Assembly (NCBI GenBank): GCA_009785395.1
Contig: WQWK01000107.1
Span: 1 to 6,822, forward strand
Direction of reading: 5' to 3'
Length of the DNA stretch: 6,822 nucleotides
Origin: Conexibacteraceae bacterium
GTDB taxonomy: Bacteria; Actinomycetota; Thermoleophilia; Solirubrobacterales; Solirubrobacteraceae
Part shown: one piece after another, positions 1 through 5,641 of the stretch
Layout: each line of letters opens with the position of its first letter
Position numbering within the stretch: the first letter of the stretch is position 1
Notes under the pieces: model-generated
Seen by the model: the letters and a program-made list of their open reading frames with translations, nothing else
Told to the model about the DNA's origin: nothing
Database searches by the model: none
Program-made: the position numbers and the translations under genes

Positions 1-106
1 CGAGTCCTTCGACCGGGATCTGCCGGTGGATCGCCCGCAGTCGCGGCGGCAGCGCCTCGATGTACCGAGCCGGCACGACGTGGGCGTGCGCATCGATCCG
101 CGGCAT
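1..106 (-). CDS. Amidohydrolase family protein, N-terminal fragment (cut by window edge)
   Basis: Thirty-five codons are visible, starting at ATG 106 and running off the left edge. The protein opens MPRIDAHAHVVPARYIEAL. The Asp-Ala-His-Ala-His segment (His7 and His9) is the first-strand metal-binding HxH of the amidohydrolase superfamily. The following Val-Val-Pro is typical of the amidohydrolase-2 group, which includes ACMSD, gamma-resorcylate decarboxylase and 5-carboxyvanillate decarboxylase. Those enzymes are metal-dependent, cytosolic (beta/alpha)8 hydrolases or non-oxidative decarboxylases. The remaining metal ligands and the substrate-determining parts lie outside the window, so the reaction cannot be assigned. 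No Shine-Dalgarno is visible before the ATG. The start is chosen because the HxH motif normally lies within the first ten residues. The gene diverges from the SDR at 163, and pobA lies beyond that, which suggests but does not show a role in breakdown of an aromatic acid. Confidence 0.8.
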   Translation of the reverse strand, partial: MPRIDAHAHVVPARYIEALPPRLRAIHRQIPVEGL

Positions 107-114
107 CGACGGGA

Positions 115-144
115 AGCCTATGGACCTTGCACGCGTGAGCGCAA
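115..144 (-). promoter_or_regulatory. Candidate promoter of the amidohydrolase gene
   Basis: Read on the minus strand, TTGCGC (144-139) and TAGGCT (120-115) are separated by 18 bases. The -10 fits the loose TAnnnT form common in actinobacteria. Transcription would start within a couple of bases of the ATG at 106, giving a leaderless or nearly leaderless message, in line with the missing Shine-Dalgarno. It overlaps the candidate promoter for the opposite gene. Both hexamers are imperfect, so this is tentative. Confidence 0.3.
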
Positions 145-156
145 ACCCGTTATAGA
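127..156 (+). promoter_or_regulatory. Candidate promoter of the SDR gene (leaderless)
   Basis: TTGCAC (127-132) and TATAGA (151-156) are separated by 18 bases. Six bases (157-162) lie between the -10 and the GTG start at 163, so the first transcribed base would be close to the G of GTG. No Shine-Dalgarno precedes the start. The same TTGCAC -35 hexamer occurs in the clearer promoter at 6736. Assignment is by eye from the sigma-70-type consensus. Confidence 0.45.
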
Positions 157-162
157 TCGGCT

Positions 163-882
163 GTGAAGCTCGCACTCGTCACCGGCGGCGTCCGTGGGAT
201 CGGTCGCGCCTGCGCGGAGCGCCTGGCCGCCGACGGCTACCGGGTGCTGGTGGCCGACCGTGCCGACGCGGAGCGTGCCGCCGCCGAGATCGATCGGGCG
301 CAGGCCTACGCCGTCGACCTGGCCGACCCGGGCCAGACGCTTGCGCTGGCCGACCGGGTGTTGTCCGATCACGGCCGCTGCGACGTGCTCGTCAACAACG
401 CCGCGCACCAGAGCATGCACACGCTCGAGGACCTAGACCTCGAGGTCTGGCGGCGCTTCACGGCCGTCAACGTCGAGGCGCCGTTCCTGCTCTGCTCAAG
501 GCTGCTGCCGGCGATGGCGGCAAGCGGCGGCGGCCGGGTCGTCAACATCGTCTCCACCACCGTGTTCGCGCCTCCGGGCCCGGGGATGGTCGCCTACGTC
601 GCGAGCAAGGGCGCGCTGCTCGGCATGACGCGCGCGCTGGCGGTCGAATGGGGGCGCCGGAACATCACTGTCAACGCGGTCGCGCCGGGGTTGACCCGGA
701 CGCCGGCGACCCTCGCCGAGATGCCGCCGGAGGTGTTCGAAGGCGCTCGCGCACGGTCTTCGATCGGCCGCTCGCTCGAGCCGGCCGACATCGCCGGCGC
801 CGTGAGCTATCTCGTGTCTGACGCCGCGAGCGCCGTCACCGGCCAGACAATCCGTGTCGACGGCGGGCGGGTGACGCTGTGA
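163..882 (+). CDS. SDR family oxidoreductase (classical type, NAD-preferring)
   Basis: A complete classical short-chain dehydrogenase/reductase of 239 residues, near the usual 240-260. Visible motifs: TGGVRGIG nucleotide-binding loop (7-14), Asp32 at the end of the second strand (favours NAD(H) over NADP(H)), VDL with Asp52, NNAA (78-81), Asn103 in AVNVEAP, and catalytic Ser131, Tyr145 and Lys149 in YVASK. These are followed by APGLTRT (174-180) and the C-terminal VTGQTIRVDGG segment. The N-S-Y-K tetrad is therefore intact and the enzyme should be active in the cytosol. It should interconvert an alcohol (or dihydrodiol) and a ketone; the substrate is not readable. The GTG start at 163 places the cofactor loop at the normal distance from the N-terminus. 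The gene lacks a Shine-Dalgarno and may be leaderless. It is divergent from an amidohydrolase and convergent with pobA, so a step in aromatic or related ring catabolism is a reasonable inference. Confidence 0.9.
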   Translation: MKLALVTGGVRGIGRACAERLAADGYRVLVADRADAERAAAEIDRAQAYAVDLADPGQTLALADRVLSDHGRCDVLVNNAAHQSMHTLEDLDLEVWRRFTAVNVEAPFLLCSRLLPAMAASGGGRVVNIVSTTVFAPPGPGMVAYVASKGALLGMTRALAVEWGRRNITVNAVAPGLTRTPATLAEMPPEVFEGARARSSIGRSLEPADIAGAVSYLVSDAASAVTGQTIRVDGGRVTL

Positions 883-898
883 TCTCTGAGATACCCGA

Positions 899-2074
899 TC
901 AGAAGTCTGGTTGTGCCGGAAGGCCGGCGTAATTCTCCGCCAGGCTGGTCGCTGCCGGGTGCGAGCGTTCGAGGTAGTCCAGGCGCGCCAGCTGCAGGTT
1001 CCGTTCAAATGATCCTCGCCCGAGATCGTGCAGCAGTTGGGTCATGTAGTTCGAGAAGTCCTGCGCGCGCCAGACGCGTCGCAGAGCGGTCTCCGAGTAG
1101 CGCTCGAGGGCCGACCGGGACCCGTCGCGGTACCAGCTCGCCAGAGTTGGGGCGAGCAGCCTCGCATCGTTGACGGCGAGATTGAGACCCTTCGCTCCGG
1201 TCGGGGGGACGATGTGCGCGGCGTCGCCAAGCAGAAACAGCCTTCCGTACTGCATCGGCTCGCAGACCATCGTCCGCATCGGTGTGATCCCCCTCTCGAC
1301 GATCTCGCCTTCGTTGACGCGCCAGCCGTCGACGGCCAGCCGGGTTTGGAGCTCCTCCCAGATGCGGTCATCGGACCAGTCTGCGATCTGCTCGCCGCTT
1401 CGGACCTGGAGGTACAGGCGGCTGACCGTGCGCGAGCGCATCGTGTACAGCGCGAAGCCTCGCTCGTGCCAGGCGTAGATCAGCTCGTCGGTGTTGGGAG
1501 GCGCGTTCGCGAGGATTCCGAGCCAGCCGAACGGGTACGTGTACGTGTGTTCGGTCAGCACGCCGTCAGGGATCGAGGACCTGCAGACTCCGTGGGAGCC
1601 GTCGCAGCCGGCGATGAAGTCGCATTCCAGACGCTGCGACCCGCCGGTGCCGGCGTAGGAGATCGTGGGGCGGTCCGACTCGAGGCCCGAGACCGAGACG
1701 TCCGAAACTTCGAAGCGAACGTCGCCGCCGCGGCGCAGAAGTGCCGCGAGCATGTCCTTGACCACCTCCTGCTGGGCATAGATGGTCACGTGCCGGCCGG
1801 TCAGCGCCGTGATCGCGACGCGCTGGGTTCGCCCCTGTCGGCGTAGGTAGATGCCATCGTGCTGCAGCCCCTCGGCCTCGACCCGCTGGCCGATTCCGAG
1901 CTCGTGCATGAGGTCAACGGTGTTCTGTTCGAGCAGACCGGCACGGACTCTCTGCTCGACGTAGCCTCTGCTTCGGTCCTCCAGCACAACCGACTCGATC
2001 CCTGCTCGCGCCAGCAGCAGGGCCAGCGTCAGGCCTGCTGGGCCGGCGCCGACGATTCCGACCTGTGTGCGCAT
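899..2074 (-). CDS. pobA: 4-hydroxybenzoate 3-monooxygenase (PobA)
   Basis: A 391-residue FAD-dependent aromatic hydroxylase, aligning almost end to end with the 394-residue Pseudomonas enzyme as I recall it. It converts 4-hydroxybenzoate to protocatechuate with O2 and NAD(P)H, in the cytosol, feeding the beta-ketoadipate pathway. Visible: GAGPAG FAD loop (9-14), RVRAGLLEQ (42-50, with the flavin/substrate-site Arg44), CDG (157-159), YPFGWLG (180-186), Tyr200 in ELIY, Arg213 and Arg219, GDAAHIVPPTGAKGLNL (283-299) and ENYAGLP (380-386) with Tyr382. These match Tyr201, Arg214, Arg220, Pro293 and Tyr385 of the reference. Two differences stand out: Thr211 replaces the carboxylate-binding Ser212, and Asp33 replaces the NADPH-contacting Arg33, which hints at NADH use. 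ATG 2074 lies 24 bases after the glycosyltransferase stop on the same strand, with no clear Shine-Dalgarno or separate promoter. It ends 16 bases from the convergent SDR. No pobR-like regulator is in the window. Confidence 0.96.
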   Translation of the reverse strand: MRTQVGIVGAGPAGLTLALLLARAGIESVVLEDRSRGYVEQRVRAGLLEQNTVDLMHELGIGQRVEAEGLQHDGIYLRRQGRTQRVAITALTGRHVTIYAQQEVVKDMLAALLRRGGDVRFEVSDVSVSGLESDRPTISYAGTGGSQRLECDFIAGCDGSHGVCRSSIPDGVLTEHTYTYPFGWLGILANAPPNTDELIYAWHERGFALYTMRSRTVSRLYLQVRSGEQIADWSDDRIWEELQTRLAVDGWRVNEGEIVERGITPMRTMVCEPMQYGRLFLLGDAAHIVPPTGAKGLNLAVNDARLLAPTLASWYRDGSRSALERYSETALRRVWRAQDFSNYMTQLLHDLGRGSFERNLQLARLDYLERSHPAATSLAENYAGLPAQPDF

Positions 2075-2098
2075 CCAGCCGGGCGTCGGTCGCGCGAG

Positions 2099-3553
2099 TC
2101 AGCGTGGCAGCGGCGCCGCCGCCCCGGCCACCGCCTCGGTCGGCGGCTCGCGGGGCTCTTCGTGCAGCGCCGCACCGCGGGGGATGGTGCCCCAGCCGGG
2201 CCTGCGGCCGATCAGCACCAGGAACGTCGCCCACACCCGCCAGACCGCGGTCAGCGGCTGATACCAGAAGATCTCCAGCACTCCCCAGATGCCGACCCGG
2301 ACGATGTCCCGGATCTTGTAGCGGGGGAAGCCGACGTCCTGGATCAGGATCCCCCCGGCCGTCTGCAGCTGGCCGGCCAGCGCCATCACGAGGAAAAAGG
2401 CGATCGCATACGGCCAGTTGACCGAACCGAACGCGAGCAGCACGATCATGATGACGATGCCGGTCACCTCCACGAGTGGCGCGATTGCCTCGAACAGGAC
2501 GTTGTGCGGAAGTGACCCCCAGCCGACCGCTCCGTAGCGCCGGCGCCCCAGCATCGCCCTGTGCAGGCGAATGTTGTCGAGCAGGCCGACGTGCCACCGC
2601 ACGCGCTGGCCGCGCAGAGCGCGGAGGCCCGAAGGGACCTCCGTCCAGCAGACCGCATCGGGCGCAAATGCGATTCGCGTGTCTGGCTGGGTGGGGCGCA
2701 GGAGGTGGTGCACGCGGAGCGTCAGCTCCATGTCCTCGCCCAGGGTGTCCGTCGAGAGCCCGCCGAGCGACAGCAGCAGGTCGCGGCGGTAGACCCCGAA
2801 CGCACCCGACAGAATCGGCAGGCCGTTCATGCTGGCCCAGGCGATCCGGGTCCCGAAGAACGCGCGGAGGTACTCGCCGACCTGCGTCGCCGCCGTTGGT
2901 CCCCGCGGGATGCCCGCCTCGACAACCCTGCCGTCCTCGATCGTTGACCCGTTGGCGACCCAGATCGAGCCGCCGGAGCCGACAACCTGGTCGGGATAGG
3001 CAATGAACGGTTCGCTGGCGCGCTTCAGCGCGTCGCGGTCGAACAGCGAGTCGGCGTCGGTGAGCGCGACCAGGTGCTGGGTCGCGGCTCCGATTCCGGC
3101 GTTGATCGCATCCGCGCGGCCTCCGTTCTGCTTGCGCATCACGCGCAGGCGCGGGTCGATGGTCGAGACGTACTTGGCCTCGACCGGCTTGCTCTCCACC
3201 GCGATGCGATCGCCGACCGGAAAGTCGGTGAGCCGGAACGCCTCGTCAATCGTCTGAAGCATTCCGTCGGTCGAGCCATCGTCGACGATCACGATCTCGA
3301 GCGGTTCGTAATCGAGTGCGAGCATCGACCTGATGCTCCCGACGATGATCTTCTCCTCGTTGTAGGCGGGAACAATCAGACTGATCCCCGGACGGTTCAG
3401 CCGGTGCGGGGGGCTGTATCCCGGTCCCCGCTCGATCCTCTGATGCAGCGCCTCGTACACGGAGATCGCGATCAGCCCGAACGTCGAGATCGCGTAGACG
3501 GTCGAAAAGGCAAAGATCACCAGCGAGACGATCACGAAGATGGTGAGCAGCAC
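2099..3553 (-). CDS. Processive membrane glycosyltransferase, family 2 (cellulose/PNAG synthase-like)
   Basis: A 484-residue membrane glycosyltransferase. One hydrophobic N-terminal segment (about 2-33) precedes a cytoplasmic GT-A domain with VPAYNEE (61-67), DDGS (91-94), DAD (166-168), GED with the catalytic-base Asp274 (272-274), TEVP (304-307) and QRVRW (316-320, the QxxRW of processive synthases). About three membrane segments follow (roughly 356-375, 380-400, 420-448), then a short Pro/Ala-rich tail. This layout matches COG1215 enzymes such as BcsA, PgaC/IcaA and HasA, which polymerise a UDP-sugar and push the chain through the membrane. No PilZ c-di-GMP domain is present. The sugar cannot be read from the sequence. 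The GTG start shares one base with the TAG stop of the HEAT gene (TAGTG), with a run of five G about ten bases upstream as a likely ribosome site. This suggests translational coupling. The epimerase two genes upstream could provide the donor. Family assignment is firm; polymer identity is unknown. Confidence 0.92.
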   Translation of the reverse strand: MLLTIFVIVSLVIFAFSTVYAISTFGLIAISVYEALHQRIERGPGYSPPHRLNRPGISLIVPAYNEEKIIVGSIRSMLALDYEPLEIVIVDDGSTDGMLQTIDEAFRLTDFPVGDRIAVESKPVEAKYVSTIDPRLRVMRKQNGGRADAINAGIGAATQHLVALTDADSLFDRDALKRASEPFIAYPDQVVGSGGSIWVANGSTIEDGRVVEAGIPRGPTAATQVGEYLRAFFGTRIAWASMNGLPILSGAFGVYRRDLLLSLGGLSTDTLGEDMELTLRVHHLLRPTQPDTRIAFAPDAVCWTEVPSGLRALRGQRVRWHVGLLDNIRLHRAMLGRRRYGAVGWGSLPHNVLFEAIAPLVEVTGIVIMIVLLAFGSVNWPYAIAFFLVMALAGQLQTAGGILIQDVGFPRYKIRDIVRVGIWGVLEIFWYQPLTAVWRVWATFLVLIGRRPGWGTIPRGAALHEEPREPPTEAVAGAAAPLPR

Positions 3554-4659
3554 TAGAGCGCCCCCAGGGAAGCGAGGATCTGGGCTCGCTCGATCGGCCA
3601 GGCCTCGCGCTCGGCAACGGCAGCCTTCGCGGCCGGGCCGGCGCGTGACAGCCGGCTGAGCCGCACGAGCGTTTCGCCCGCGTGCATGACGGTGTCGCGA
3701 TCCGGGTCATCGAGCGCGCGCGCGGCAAGCTCGGCGGCCTGGGGATCGTCGTAGCCTGCGAGTGCGGACACGGCTGCCCGGCGAACGCTGCGCTCGTCGT
3801 CGCGCGCGGCACGCGCGAGCTCGTCGGTGACCTGGTCGCCGCCGATCCGGCCGAGCATCTGTGCCGCGCCGGCGCGTACCAGCGGAGATTCATCCGCGAG
3901 CCGCGGCGTCAGCAGCGGGGTTGCGTCCGCCGGGTCGAGGACGGAGCCCACCCCGAACGCGGATGCCACCCGCACGCGCTGGTTTGGTGACCGCAGGCCT
4001 TCGCGGAACACCGGCGCCGACCGCTGACCGAACGCGAGCAGTGCCTCGTACGCGGTGCCGGGGACGATTCGTCCGGGCTCGAGAAACACCTGCGAGAGCG
4101 GCTCGATTGCGCGCGTATCCCCGATCCGTCCGAGCGCGCGTACCGCCGCGTTGCGGACGTACCTGTTGCGATCGCCGATCCGCTCGACCAGCAGGGGGAC
4201 GGCCTCGTCCGCGCCCGCATGGCCCAGCAACCGGATCGCGAGCGTGCGACGCCACGGAACCCTGCGTCGAAGCGACTCGAACAGGAAGTCGATCGCGCCG
4301 ACCTGACGCAGCCGCTCGAGCGTCCTTGCTCGTTCCTCGGGCGACGCGTCACGGAGCTGAGCGATCAGGCTCTCGGCGGCGACATCCCGTTGGATCGAGG
4401 TGAACGTGGGCAGGTCCTGCCGTGTCGATTCGAGCTCGCTTTCGGTCGGCGGGTACTCTGCCCAGACGTCGAGGATGTGGCCGTAGAGCTCCCGGAAGTG
4501 CACCGCTCGGCGCGCGCGGGAGGCCTCCCGGATGTTCCGTACGTGGACCCCCACGAGCAGCGCCAGGTTGAGCGCGACCAGTACCACGACGATGACAACG
4601 GTGGTCGCCCAGAACCAGGTCTGGTGGCCGAGGTCGATGACCGCGATCGTGCTCAGCAT
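3553..4659 (-). CDS. Membrane-anchored HEAT/PBS-lyase repeat protein
   Basis: A 368-residue protein with one membrane segment near the N-terminus (about 16-39, rich in Val, Leu and Ala). The Arg-rich stretch RNIREASRARR (41-51) comes straight after it, so by the positive-inside rule the rest faces the cytoplasm. A helical linker (52-135) leads into about seven HEAT-like repeats of 27-31 residues, at roughly 137, 166, 200, 228, 258, 289 and 320. Each repeat reads approximately R-x-x-A-x-x-A-L-G-x-I-G-D-x-x-A-x-x-x-L. Such repeats form a curved protein-binding solenoid; no catalytic motif is seen. The start ATG 4659 is fixed by an in-frame TGA six bases upstream. The gene sits 23 bases after the epimerase and overlaps the start of the glycosyltransferase by one base. 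I infer a scaffold or regulator of that synthase rather than a metabolic enzyme. An unrelated lyase-chaperone-like role for the repeats cannot be excluded. Confidence 0.88.
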   Translation of the reverse strand: MLSTIAVIDLGHQTWFWATTVVIVVVLVALNLALLVGVHVRNIREASRARRAVHFRELYGHILDVWAEYPPTESELESTRQDLPTFTSIQRDVAAESLIAQLRDASPEERARTLERLRQVGAIDFLFESLRRRVPWRRTLAIRLLGHAGADEAVPLLVERIGDRNRYVRNAAVRALGRIGDTRAIEPLSQVFLEPGRIVPGTAYEALLAFGQRSAPVFREGLRSPNQRVRVASAFGVGSVLDPADATPLLTPRLADESPLVRAGAAQMLGRIGGDQVTDELARAARDDERSVRRAAVSALAGYDDPQAAELAARALDDPDRDTVMHAGETLVRLSRLSRAGPAAKAAVAEREAWPIERAQILASLGAL

Positions 4660-4682
4660 CCGTCAGACGGGATCGGTGTCAT

Positions 4683-5615
4683 CTATGCCGACTCCGCCGA
4701 AGGCGCCCGCACGCGCTCGCGTGCCCATTCCCAGGTCGCGGCCAGCCCCTGCGCGAGCGTGTTCTCGGGCCGCCAGTCGAGCTCCCGTTCTGCCCGCGCG
4801 ACATCCAGCACGCTGCGCCGGATCTCGCCGAGTCGCCCGGGTGCGTGGACGGGCTGGCGGTCGGCTCCGGCGGTACGCGACACCGCGGCGTAGAGGGCGT
4901 TCACCGAGGTCTCGGTTCCGGTTCCGATGTTGAAGATGCCGCCGCCGGAATCGTGCGCGCGGATCGTCGCCGCCGCCACGTCGCCGACGTAGACGTAGTC
5001 CCGGGTCTGCTCGCCGTCGCCGAAGATCGTCGGTGTCGCGCCCGCGGCCAACCGGGTCATGAAGATCGCGACCACGCCCCCTTCGAGGCCTGCCTGCTGT
5101 CGCGGGCCGTAGACGTTGGCGTAGCGCACGACGGCGTGACGTGTCTCGTGGAGCCGGTTGTAGGTCGCGAGATACTCCTCGGCCGCCAGCTTCGCGGCCC
5201 CGTACGGAGCCAGCGGCCGCAGCGCGGCGTCCTCCGAGGCCGGGCCGTCGACGTCGCCGTAGATCGCCCCGCCCGACGAGCTGAAGGTGACCGTCGCACG
5301 GTGCGCGCGTGCCGCCTCGAGGACGCGGATCGTGCCGAGCACGTTCACGTCCGCATCGTAAGCCGGTCGCTCGACCGAACTGGGCACGTTCGCGTGGGCC
5401 GCGAGATGGAAGCACGCCTCGGGCTGGACGTCCGCGAACACGCTGTCGCAATCGGTGCGGATGTCCGCCTCGTGGAAGATCGCTCCGGGCGGCACGTTCT
5501 CCCTGACGCCGGTCGCGAGATTGTCGAGAACGTGCACCTCATGCCCGTCGCTCAGGAGCGCCTCGGCGATATGCGATCCGATGAAGCCCGCGCCCCCCGT
5601 GACGACGACTTTCAT
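4683..5615 (-). CDS. NAD-dependent NDP-sugar epimerase (UDP-glucose 4-epimerase-like)
   Basis: A 310-residue extended SDR, the usual length for short actinobacterial and archaeal GalE-like enzymes. Visible: TGGAGFIG (6-13) at the very N-terminus, Asp31-Asn32 binding the NAD ribose, HLAAHANV (70-77), SSSGGAIYG (112-120) with the catalytic Ser near 114, Tyr138 and Lys142 in YGAAK, RYANVYGPRQ (164-173), and the sugar-nucleotide segment GDGEQTRDYVYVGDV (199-213). NIGTGTETS (229-237) follows. The enzyme should act in the cytosol on a UDP- or other NDP-hexose, most likely inverting C4. The exact sugar (Glc/Gal, GlcNAc/GalNAc or a uronic acid) is not decided by these motifs. It is the first gene of a minus-strand run leading into the HEAT protein and the glycosyltransferase, so supplying the activated sugar for that synthase is the natural role. 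ATG 5615 is fixed by the Rossmann loop. No Shine-Dalgarno is visible, and the start may be leaderless. Confidence 0.92.
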   Translation of the reverse strand: MKVVVTGGAGFIGSHIAEALLSDGHEVHVLDNLATGVRENVPPGAIFHEADIRTDCDSVFADVQPEACFHLAAHANVPSSVERPAYDADVNVLGTIRVLEAARAHRATVTFSSSGGAIYGDVDGPASEDAALRPLAPYGAAKLAAEEYLATYNRLHETRHAVVRYANVYGPRQQAGLEGGVVAIFMTRLAAGATPTIFGDGEQTRDYVYVGDVAAATIRAHDSGGGIFNIGTGTETSVNALYAAVSRTAGADRQPVHAPGRLGEIRRSVLDVARAERELDWRPENTLAQGLAATWEWARERVRAPSAESA

Positions 5616-5621
5616 GGTTGG

Positions 5622-5627
5622 ATCGTA
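5622..5627 (-). promoter_or_regulatory. Candidate -10 element of the epimerase operon (leaderless)
   Basis: On the minus strand TACGAT (5627-5622) fits TAnnnT and stands six bases before ATG 5615, the same spacing as at the SDR gene. This would make the first base of the ATG the transcription start. Only a poor -35 match (GAGCTT, 18 bases upstream, inside the opposite gene) is available, so the call is weak. Confidence 0.3.
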
Positions 5628-5631
5628 AAAC

Positions 5632-5638
5632 AGGGAAG
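5632..5638 (+). promoter_or_regulatory. Ribosome binding site that decides the start of the secreted protein
   Basis: AGGGAAG lies just before ATG 5642, with the AGGGA core five bases away. It supports ATG 5642 over the in-frame TTG at 5618, which lacks such a site and would add eight charged or polar residues ahead of the signal peptide. Confidence 0.6.
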
Positions 5639-5641
5639 CTC

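Noticed and set aside
436..447. Perfect 12-base palindrome GACCTCGAGGTC inside the SDR gene, with a nearby inverted CTCGAGG copy
   Set aside because: It follows from the repeated Leu-Glu-Asp-Leu-Asp-Leu-Glu coding, and a 12-base palindrome is expected about once or twice in a window this long.
880..901. Inverted repeat TGATC/GATCA between the convergent SDR and pobA genes, as a bidirectional terminator
   Set aside because: The arms are only five bases, are mostly the two TGA stop codons themselves, and have a 12-base loop and no T-tract.
1536..1549. Short tandem repeat of TACGTG
   Set aside because: It is explained by the Thr-Tyr-Thr-Tyr stretch in PobA (about residues 177-180) next to the conserved YPFGW segment.
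1028..1846. Long open frame antisense to pobA
   Set aside because: GC-rich codon use leaves antisense frames open; the product is low-complexity Arg/Ala/Val-rich with no motif, while pobA is unmistakable.
5618..5641. TTG at 5618 as the start of the secreted protein
   Set aside because: It is only three bases from the opposite gene, has no ribosome site, and would place charged residues before an already complete signal peptide starting at ATG 5642.
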